Assembly (NCBI GenBank): GCA_031835245.1
Contig: JAVKOQ010000450.1
Coordinates: 1-36,459 of the forward strand
Direction of reading: 5' to 3'
DNA length: 36,459 nt
Source of the DNA: Balamuthia mandrillaris
Taxonomy: Eukaryota > Discosea > Longamoebia > Balamuthiidae
This document shows, one piece after another, positions 29,011 through 36,459 of this stretch (position 1 is the first letter of the stretch; every line of letters starts with the position of its first letter). The notes under the pieces are model-generated. The model was not told the origin of the DNA, did no database searches, and saw nothing but the letters and a program-made list of their open reading frames with translations. The position numbers and the translations under genes are program-made.

Positions 29011-31447
29011 TCTCTCCTTCTCTTGCTAAGTTGGTATGTTGCTTTCATTTTTTTCCTCTTTATTGTCCTACCAAAAGGACGTCATCGGAAAAAAGAAAGA
29101 CACCAAAACGTTGTCCACCGCTAGACTAGACCTGGGCGACTATGTTAACGAGGACGGGTCAGAACCCATCCTCTTGCAACTCAAGTTAAAGCGGCTAAAA
29201 GAAACCTGCTCTTTGGTGGTACCGTTGTTTTTGTTGTTGTTGTTGTTATTGCCACCAATAAGAACAGACCAACACTGATCTCTTACGGCGTTTCGTTCGT
29301 TTTCTGGCAGCTCTCCATCCAAACGCAATGGGTTAAGCTGAACAATCAGCTTATTAAACAAAAGTACGTTTTCTCTGGTTTCTAATTCTTCATTATCCTC
29401 TTCTCTTCTTCGTTATTATTTGCTTTTTGGTGTGGCGTTGGGGCTTGTGCTTGTGCTTGTAAAACTAGTGTTTGTTCTATCACGCCGTCAGCTCCTAACA
29501 TTGCGGTAAACTGACCAGGGTGGAGGGACTCACTGGTCAAACGCAAGGTTCCTCTAAGAATATCATTTCAACATTTGCTGGCGACTTTGAAGTGGAAACA
29601 GACCCAGAGGGACTAACAGAGACCTCAATGGGAACGACCAGCGGATCAGATGATGAGGTTACATCTTCTTTATTTTCGTTGTTATTTGGCTGATATCTGA
29701 CATTGTTCATCTGATTATTCTTATCTTTGTTCTCAACAGTTGTACATGGATGAAGAAGATATTTTTGTGGCCAACGACGATTACGAAGACGAGAAGGAGC
29801 GGAACATACCAGAAGTAAGCAAAGGAGAAGAGGTTAATTACCGGAGGAAAGTTGAGCTGTTGGAACAAGAGTGCTATGAACGGGGCAAAACAATTCGTTC
29901 GTTGGAAGAACAGCTACACAGCGCCAAGAAAACACTCAAATCATTACAAAAAGCACAAGGAGGCCAACAATGGTCCATCAGCACCAAGGGAAAACAGGAC
30001 AAACCTGGTCCGTCTGCTGAGATTGAGACAGAAACTAGCAAAGACATCGTTCAGACGTTGCAACGAAGAATTCAGATACTAGAGTTTGTAGAATGCAACA
30101 TTTATCAAGCAAAGAAGTTAGTGCTGTCGAAAGATGGCATGCCTGTTGTTGGAGAATATATGTTTATTTGGATGGTGAACAACCACATTTTGGACGATTC
30201 TCCCAATGGTTCAAGCGTTATTGCAGCGGGAGATGAAAAGAGCACTATCTCGAAAGTGCTCAATGCAATTCATGCATGTGCAAAGGTCTCTCTCTCTCTC
30301 TCTCTCTCATTTCCTTCTTCCATTAACAGAAGAATGAGGCTACCGTTTTGTGCTTATTCATGCTTTCGATTTTTTATAAAGAGAGCAAAAGTTCACGAAA
30401 AAGGATACTGGTTATCAGTGGCATGTTATTTTCTTCATATGCTTCACAAAGATAGTTTATCTGGAAGTTTGGCCCAGTTCTTAAAGGAAAGTGTCATGAC
30501 TCTTATCACGAGTATCATTAATAACCTTTTATGTGATGTTTATCACGTGCGGTCTCCCTCTTTTCTCCTCTCCTTTCCTTGCTATTGTTCATCGTTTCAA
30601 CTCTCATGCACTGATGTTTGTGATAATGAACAGGATTTAGACCCAGTATTGATACCAGCTATTTTGGAACAACCGTCTTCCTTTCTGCAACAAGAAGAAA
30701 AAAGGTACTCCCACCAAAAACAATTGGCACACAATCACATTGACAATACTTCATATTCAGTGATGAAGAAACAGAAAGTTCAACAGAAATGAAAGTAGTT
30801 CCAAAGTTAGAGGAATACTTTCGTGTGTTTAAAGACAATAATGTCCCAAACCAGCTGATGCAACAATTTTTTGCACATTTGCTTCGTTTTATTGATTATA
30901 CCCTTTGTAATAGCTTATTTGCTCAAAAGCACTTGTGTACATGTGCCAATGGGTTTCAAATTAAGTTGGAGCTTTCAAAAGTAGAGCAGTGGATAAGTAA
31001 GACTCTTGGTGATCTTAGGTTGGTTTCTGTTTAGGAGTTTTTTGGTTCATCACTGACTACTTTCATCTGGTCTGGATTTTTTTTTGTTACCTTTTCAAAA
31101 GAGAGGATGAGCACCCACTGAAGTTCATCACTCAAGTGGCCAATGTACTTGTGATGGACAAGCTTGTATTGACACAACCAGATGCCTTGGCCCAAATCTG
31201 CCCCAATCTATCGTTAACACAAGTGAATCACTTGTTGGAGCTATTTACTCCTGACTCGTACTTATTCCTTGATTGTTTTATTTTTGTTTCATCCTAGTCT
31301 TACAATACATTCATTGCAACCAGGTTGGCACCAGAGCCTATCCCCAAAAAGTTATTTAAACGCTTACACCAAAGCAAGAACCGAGATAGCAGTTACACCT
31401 TTGATGTTGAAGAACAACTTACTGCAGTTGATTTTACCTTTTTTTAA
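28661..31447 (+). CDS. NT-C2 / coiled-coil / DIL (dilute) domain protein
   Basis: Ten exons: 28661-28921, 29078-29218, 29311-29363, 29519-29657, 29740-30285, 30382-30537, 30634-30704, 30761-31018, 31102-31257, 31324-31447; phases agree, 634 aa. Residues 1-150 match an N-terminal-type C2 domain (KIRYLVTVKRATAVPEKLNG, TLFLAWRRGSKK, SWDESFSF, LTLILREDVIGKKK, STARLDLGDYVN, LSIQTQWVKLNN). A coiled coil lies about 225-275 (RKVELLEQECYERGKTIRSL). Residues ~350-610 match the DIL cargo-binding domain of class V myosins and afadin: VPNQLMQQFFAHLLRFIDYT, LCNSLFAQKHLCTCANGFQI, KLELSKVEQWI, LAQICPNLSLTQVNHLLELF, APEPIPKKLFKRL. NT-C2 domains link actin or membrane adaptors, so a role as a myosin-like cargo or cortex adaptor without a motor is inferred. 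Two exon borders (30381/30382 and 30537) are less certain. Confidence 0.82.
28976..29008 (+). repeat. (CT)n tract in NT-C2/DIL intron 1
   Basis: A CT run between donor 28922 and acceptor 29077. A shorter CT run begins directly at the donor of intron 5 (30286-30308). Both are pyrimidine on the sense strand. Confidence 0.9.
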
Positions 31448-31691
31448 TTAACCTCACTCAAGTTCTGCCAGCAAAAGTTAGTCACCAAGATAGACAATAC
31501 CCAAAAAGTGTTGAACAAACAAGAAAATGCTCTATGTAATAATTTCAAAAAAATGGTGAGTACAACTTTTTTTTATAAGATGTTAAGATGTTGCAATAAG
31601 AAAGAGGGCATTTTGCACATGTCTAGCCTTGCAAGTCTGCAGCATCATCCTCGGATAGGTGTGTATCTTCCTGTTCTGTACTCAGTGGGGC
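31448..31691. other. Intergenic 3' region
   Basis: Nothing recognisable. Short plus-strand open frames here have no known motif and no coding-like neighbours. Confidence 0.4.
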
Positions 31692-32646
31692 TCAGGAGGC
31701 GATGCTGGCGAAGTAAGGATGCACAGCCAAACTATGAATCGAGGAACCTTGGTTGCAAGATGGTGCTGATTTCAAGCCCAGAAACTCCAAGGCCAGGGCT
31801 CCAGGAACAAGATAAAGCAGGTAAGTGAGATTAGGCCTAGATCTGGCTTGGTACTTCAAACTCTTCATGCTCTTGAACTCATCCAGTTGTTGACACCTGG
31901 CAGTGCATGCTGCGCTCTTCACAATGTCAAATACGTCATCAATGTGCTTTCTGTCTGAGAGATAATGAAGTGTGTACTCTATTGGTTGCATGTCCTCTTC
32001 ATAAAGTTGCTCGTGTTGAAGCAACATCACTGCGACTCTGCCAAGAGTAGTTTCAGCCTGAGCTAGCAAAGGCAGCACAGTGGAGAGTTCTCCGTCACAC
32101 TCTTGGATCCCGTTTGCAGGCCCAAAATGCTCCAAAAGAGTTTTGGCAAGATGACCATTTTTCTGATATTTAAGTCGACTGGGGTCATTGAAGTGCTCTG
32201 CAAACTCGTTGTTGTGGTGGTGTTTTTTCTTTTGAGTTATGATTCCTGTCATTATCATCATAATTGTTTTTGAGGAAGTCATTAGGAAAAGTAGGTAAGA
32301 ATGGCTGCTCTTGATGAGAGGTGAGGAATGCTTTGTGAATGGGTAATCTGTTGACCAACTTGGGAAGTATAGGAGCTATAAACTCATCCACTAGCTCATT
32401 CAAGTCACTGAAAAAACTTTGTAGAATGCCAGAGATATGTTGATGGCAAAGCTGACGATGAATATTGGGCCAACAAAGAGGAGATTTGTTTTTGACCTCA
32501 TAAGTTGCTACAGCTTCAGCTAGCACATCCTTGTCAAACTCATCTGGATGAGTTTCTACCCAAGCAGTACAACATTCAAGCCACAAGGAGTGATAAAATT
32601 GTATTTGTTGATCTTTGGTTGGTAAATCTGTTTGTTTCATGAACCA
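31692..32646 (-). CDS. Unrecognised subtelomeric coding region in two frames
   Basis: Two overlapping minus-strand frames have coding-like composition. The upstream one starts after a plausible acceptor at 32647/32646 (T/C-rich intron to the right) and reads WFMKQTDLPTKDQQIQFYHS, then ECCTAWVETHPDEFDKDVLA, to about 32185. The downstream one (to the stop at 31692) reads AEHFNDPSRLKYQKNGHLAK, GPANGIQECDGELSTVLPLL and KHIDDVFDIVKSAACTARCQ. They would make one ~300-residue helical protein, but the frame changes between 32185 and 32282 without a clear intron, and no start exon was found upstream. I recognise no family. It may be a host gene, a decayed copy of a subtelomeric gene, or part of a mobile element. 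Confidence 0.45.
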
Positions 32647-32649
32647 CCT

Positions 32650-32677
32650 AAAGAAGCAGTGTAAAAGAAGAAGAGAA

Positions 32678-32710
<33 letters not shown>

Positions 32711-32750
32711 GAGAAAAAGAAAGAACAAGAAAGAAAGGGAGAAAAAGAGA
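32650..32750 (-). repeat. Purine tract (sense CT-rich intron of the subtelomeric gene)
   Basis: GAGAAA units on the plus strand, so CTCTTT in the minus-strand transcript, directly upstream of the acceptor TTCTTTAG used by the exon ending at 32646. Confidence 0.75.
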
Positions 32751-32808
32751 CAAAAAACAAAGTGTGAATAAATGTCAAAAGAAGAACAAATAGATTAACA
32801 CCAATCAA

Positions 32809-33379
32809 TCATAACAAGGTTAGGGAATCGGCCTTGATTTAAGGATACCCTTTGCCGAACAAGAGTTAGGTGTGTCATAAACATAAATACATCCAAAGGA
32901 AGACCAATACTTGAAGTATTTGTTACAATTGATAATTTGGTTTTAGGTTAGGGTTAGGTATTATTATTTTGAGCTAAGAATTAGCTCTACAAATATAATG
33001 ATAGTATCATCTTAAAGAGCAACTCAAGGGCTATAAGAAGATATATTATATGTTGGGTATAAATAAAATGTTACAAAGTTAAAATATTTTTGGTTTAAAA
33101 AGTAAAAAAACTGTATCATGCACAAATTTTGCGCAAATACTACTCGATTTTCGCGAAAAACAAAAAGAAAGAAGAAGGAACCACATGCCAGAGCACTTTT
33201 ACATCTAAAAGTGTTGATTGTAAGCTTTAACAGTCATCTTTTTTCAAATGGTTTGTTGCTAAAGTGTTGTTTTTATTATTGTTGTAATTTTTAATTATTA
33301 TAAAACACAAAAATAGGTATGCAACAACCAAAAGACAGTATTTCTACATTTTCTACATCTTCTTCATCATTTTCTTCAT
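32809..33379. other. AT-rich subtelomeric spacer with internal telomere-like sequence
   Basis: Lower GC than the gene-rich part and no supportable gene. It contains TTAGGTTAGGGTTAGG at about 32944-32959, resembling degenerate TTAGGG repeats facing the chromosome end, and a TCTTCA-rich simple stretch at about 33355-33410. Confidence 0.6.
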
Positions 33380-33822
33380 CTTCTTCTTCATCATCTTCTT
33401 CATTGCTTTGAGAAGCTTTGTTAGCAAAACAAACTGTTACAATTAGTGCTTTTTATCCAGCTTGCTATTCCAACTATGAGCTATTATGACAACTTCTAAT
33501 TGTTGACAAGAAAACAAAAAGAGGACATCGCAAACATTTTTATGGCATTAATTGGAAGCAACTCAAAAAGCAAATACCAGAAATACAACAATTGATAAAA
33601 GAAGAGAAAGATAAAAAGAGAAGATGACAAGATGCTTCACAACTCGACATTACAATAAAAGAAAAAAATGAGGCACAGCAAAGCATTGCAATGAAAAGCA
33701 TTATTCAAACAACAAGAGACTTATGTTCTACTCTGGGTATCTTCTTTCAATTTGTGGAATTATGTGAGAGTAACTTTAAGAAGGACGAAGAAAAAAAGAA
33801 GAATGTTAGACAAAGAGAATAG
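33380..33822 (+). pseudogene. Coding-like relic, family not recognised
   Basis: A plus-strand stretch has protein-like composition (for example KTKRGHRKHFYGINWKQLKK and DLCSTLGIFFQFVELCESNF, then a Lys/Glu tail) but is not open throughout. It lies directly against the LTR-like segment starting at 33804. The HFYGINWK piece and Lys-rich helices suggest a DNA-associated element protein, but no family can be named. It could be a fragment of a mobile element or of a subtelomeric gene. Confidence 0.35.
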
Positions 33823-34206
33823 AACCAAGAAAAGAAACAACAGAGTGACGAGAGCCCAATGTAATTTAATGCATGAAAGAGAAAAGATAAGTGTGTGATT
33901 GTGTGTGTGTTTGTCCTCTGTTTGTGAACTGCAACCTTGAGTGAAGAAAATGAAAGAAGAACCAATTTATAGTTAGGAAGGGAACCTTAAGGGCCAGAGA
34001 TCGAGGGTTCGTCAGCGAAATTGCCAATTCTCAATTTCTGAGCTTGAAGAAACTTCAGGGGAAAAGACTGGAAACAACGAGTTGATCTTCGGTGTCGACA
34101 AGATTGATCGAAGAGGTGACGTCGGTTGTCGGCAGAAAAAGACCGAAGAGAAAGAAAGAAGGAAGAATGAGGAGAAAAGAGTTGGTTATGTTGGCAGTTG
34201 CCAACA
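33804..34206 (-). mobile_element. Probable 3' LTR of the chromovirus fossil
   Basis: On the minus strand it begins TGTTGGCAACTGCCAACA directly after a purine-rich tract (GGGAAGGAAGTGA), the usual layout of polypurine tract plus LTR, and ends ...CTAACA at 33804. About 403 bp, TG...CA termini. It shares a palindromic start and a GTCGAC motif with two other LTR-like segments in the window. No coding content. Confidence 0.55.
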
Positions 34207-35790
34207 TCACTTCCTTCCCTGTTGAGAGGATTTCTTACGCTTTCACTTCCAATAGTTGACGATGGGTTGTTGGTCATCAAAGTTCTCAGTTCGAACCCAG
34301 GAATCATATTTGACGGAAAAACCTTTCCAATGGACAAGGTACTTGTGGCAATTAGGAGGACCTTTGTGATCAACAATGAAACGAACCTCCCAGCTCTTTT
34401 TTGAAGGGTTAGAGGACACTGGAGAGAAGGAACCGGGTGAGGAGTTGGGTGGATCCACTTTCTTTAGAAGAGAAGGAGCAACTGTTGTAAAATAAGAACG
34501 GGAATGACGGTGGAGACAAAGTAAGTACGAGACCTGAACTTAATTTACTAAAAGTGAAGAGTACAAGTGATAGTAAAGTATCTTGTGTTTTGTTGTAAGT
34601 TGTCCCGAGAGGAAAAAGAAGAAGCAAGGAGAGGCAGTATTTAAGCTAGAACAATTATCAAAAAAAGAAGAACAGAGAATATCAGCATAAAAGGGTAGAG
34701 AGAGAAAACAACAAGAAAGGAGAAGTTCAAGAAAGGAGAAGTTGGACACGAAGAGGTTTCCTCAGGTCGACAGGCATGAGGGAGAGGTCGACAGGAAGAG
34801 AAGAAGGGCTATTATGTTGGAGTTTTCCAACACAACAGTATCTGGAAGAAGATCACTGGTGGCATCTTGGAGTTGGTAGGTGCCATTGGGAGTGCATTGA
34901 ACAACTGTGAAAGGACCGAGGTATTTCGGGTCGGTTTTGGATTCGGAACTGGAATTCACAAGCATGACTGTCACCAGGAGCAAATGAAATGAGAGAAGCA
35001 TTCTTGTTGAAGTGATCAACTACTTGATGATTATAGTTCTCTATAGTGGTTGTGGAGGAGGGCCAAACAAGTGAACAAAGATCTTCAACATGTTTATATC
35101 ATGCTTCAAGGGAAAGTGGAGTAGAAGGAGATGATGAAAAGTTCTCAGGTGGATTGGCAGGTTGACTGAAGAAGAATTCAAATGGAGAAGAGTTGTGGCA
35201 AGAAGAGGTGTGATCGTAAGACCTTTCTGTGTAGCCGGAAGAAACATAGACCAGTGGTTCCAATCACCGTTGACTAGCTTGAAGAGCATTGATTTCACGA
35301 GCTTAACATGACTCTCAGCAGCTCTGTTAGCACAAGGATGATAGGATGAGATGAAGCAATGATCAAAACTAGTAAGTTCTTTAAAGGAAGAAAGAATGTT
35401 ATTAACAAACTCAGTGCCATTGTCGGATTGGATGATCTTTGGAAAGCCAAAGTCGCAAATGCTCTGGTAGAGGACATGAGCAATGGAAAGAGCTGATCTG
35501 TTGAGAAGGGGTCGGAGCACGGTGAAGTGAGTAGCAATGTCAACAAGAACCATAACATAGGAGAAACCATTCTTATCAATAGGGAGAGAACCAAAGAGAT
35601 CCTGTGCAATATATTCAAAAGGAAAGGTTGCAGAGATTGTTCGAAGAGGGTGGAAGCCATGACAAACTATGTTGATGCATTGACAAACATCACAAGAACG
35701 AGCAATAAGGTGATAATCGGCATGAAGGGAAGGCCAGAAGTAACCTTGTTGGAAAGGGCAAATAATACAAACGGACGGGGCCAAAATATA
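34207..35790 (-). mobile_element. Ty3/Gypsy chromovirus fossil: integrase and chromodomain part
   Basis: The minus strand carries, in order, an integrase with zinc-finger end (IARSCDVCQ), DDE catalytic core (region around IIQSDNGTEFVNN), a GPY/F-type module (DPKYLGPFTVVQ) and a chromodomain (KYLVHWKGFSVKYDSWV), followed by a polypurine tract and LTR. This order marks a chromovirus of the Ty3/Gypsy group. Only the 3' part of pol is present: no gag, protease or reverse transcriptase is visible. It is broken, with several breaks plus a nested LTR insertion, so it is a decayed copy of moderate age. Confidence 0.8.
34483..34832 (-). mobile_element. Nested solo LTR inside the chromovirus fossil
   Basis: A 350-bp segment with TGTTGG...ACAACA termini (minus strand) separates the GPY/F module from the chromodomain. 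It is flanked by the 4-bp direct repeat CAAC (34479-34482 and 34833-34836), consistent with a target-site duplication. It starts with the same palindromic TGTTGG...CCAACA type as the neighbouring LTR. No internal region is present, so it is a solo LTR, younger than the element it sits in. Confidence 0.65.
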
Positions 35791-35849
35791 TTATTCAAAG
35801 AGGGAACAAGGGAACAAAGGGTGTCAAGAGGGGAAGGTGTGGTGTGAAC

Positions 35850-36015
35850 TAAACAAAACTAACTAATTAAAAGAAAAAGAGAAGGAAGCAACAGAATAAA
35901 AGGAAGAAGCCTAGCGATGTGACAACAGGCGATTGGTCCACATCACAGATGTCGACAGAAAGGAAAGGAAAGGAAAGGGGCAACGGAACTAATTTGTTGA
36001 GAGTAATTCTCAACA
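35850..36015 (-). mobile_element. LTR fragment of a related element
   Basis: On the minus strand a purine tract (GGAAGAGGGAGTGA) is followed by TGTTGAGAATTACTCTCAACA from 36015, the same junction layout as at 34206, with a GTCGAC motif further in. The inner end is not clear; the boundary near 35850 is approximate. It belongs to the same LTR family as the two others but differs in sequence, so it is a separate insertion. Confidence 0.5.
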
Positions 36016-36444
36016 TCACTCCCTCTTCCACTGGAGTCAGCCATAGGAGTTGTGGTCAAGTGAGTCTTCCACCAGCTCATTAATTGCACAGCACTCTGGT
36101 GAGTGAATGAACACTGTTCAAACTGTTTGGTGACACTATATATGGTCACAAACAGTGTTCAGAGGTGTTCAATAGTGTTCGATCTTGTTTGATGTCACCT
36201 CCAAACATCACCAAACACCGCCAAACTCTTCTTCCTGATCGGATTGAGGAGTCCTGCAGGAAGACTTAGCCACTGTTGAGTGAGAAACATCAACAGGAGG
36301 GTGGCAAACACAAGCGAGGAGGTAAGAGAAGAGAAGAGATACTTCCACTTTCCAAACTAAACAGCAAGCAAAAGGGTGAAAGAGGAAAGGCATGCCTACA
36401 AAAGGGAAACATCGTTTGACAGAGTTAGCATTTCCTCTTCGGAC
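36016..36444. other. Subtelomeric non-coding DNA
   Basis: No gene supported. It contains a tail of element-like sequence next to the LTR start at 36015, a dyad (ACTGTTTGGTGAC at 36122-36134 and GTCACAAACAGT at 36145-36156), and several GTGTTC and CCAAAC units up to about 36225. Sequence immediately before the telomere is not simple repeat. Confidence 0.55.
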
Positions 36445-36459
36445 TTAGGGTTAGGGTTA
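36445..36459 (+). repeat. Telomere repeat (TTAGGG)n at chromosome end
   Basis: The window ends in 2.5 copies of TTAGGG with the G-rich strand reading 5' to 3' outward, the orientation expected at a right-hand chromosome terminus. The tract is short because the assembly stops there. Confidence 0.85.

Noticed and set aside
35527-35847. Plus-strand open frame over the integrase region
   Set aside because: Antisense shadow of the minus-strand integrase of the chromovirus fossil.

Overview
The window is the right-hand end of a eukaryotic chromosome. The last 15 bases are TTAGGG telomere repeat with the G-rich strand running outward. The genes are dense and intron-rich: about 49 introns can be placed by GT-AG (one GC-AG) borders and reading phase. 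The protein set points to a free-living protist: an animal-type SAM-domain sphingomyelin synthase, a KDM7/PHF8-like JmjC protein, snapin, an FH2 formin, an NT-C2/DIL protein and two long-chain fatty-acid enzymes. An amoebozoan or a unicellular relative of animals is plausible, but the sequence alone does not settle the lineage.

Layout, left to right. 1-896 (-): N-terminal part of an ankyrin-repeat protein that runs off the window. 1683-4420 (+): PP2C-family phosphatase. 4613-5509 (-): fatty-acid elongase. 5979-8196 (-): SAM-domain sphingomyelin synthase whose first intron is a large GAA/TTC repeat. 8506-12303 (-): formin. 13677-15390 (+): cytochrome-b5 front-end fatty-acid desaturase. 15646-16383 (+): snapin-like protein. 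16583-20383 (-): JmjC demethylase-like protein. 20543-21063 (+): ribosomal protein S26. 21350-23076 (-): DnaJ-X chaperone. 23369-23833 (+): small unrecognised protein. 23854-27243 (+): an F-box/leucine-rich-repeat protein whose last two exons encode the DBD-C domain of RPA70. 27407-27478 (-): tRNA-Ala(UGC). 27597-28278 (+): RNA polymerase I subunit RPA12. 28661-31447 (+): NT-C2/coiled-coil/DIL protein. From about 31.5 kb the character changes: an unrecognised minus-strand gene or relic, AT-rich DNA, a coding-like relic, and fossils of Ty3/Gypsy chromovirus elements with a nested solo LTR, then subtelomeric DNA and the telomere.

Functional themes. Elongase and front-end desaturase are consecutive steps of polyunsaturated fatty-acid synthesis, and sphingomyelin synthase lies between them, but genes on both strands and the intervening formin argue against a tight cluster. 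RPS26 and the JmjC gene appear to share a short divergent promoter.

The most interesting observation is the predicted fusion of a substrate-receptor-like F-box/LRR protein to the zinc-containing, trimer-forming OB domain of the single-stranded-DNA-binding protein RPA70. Other notable points: intronic microsatellites are pyrimidine-rich on the sense strand in every gene, 5' splice sites are often GTTTGY or GTACNY rather than GTRAGT, and several genes have unusual domain layouts.
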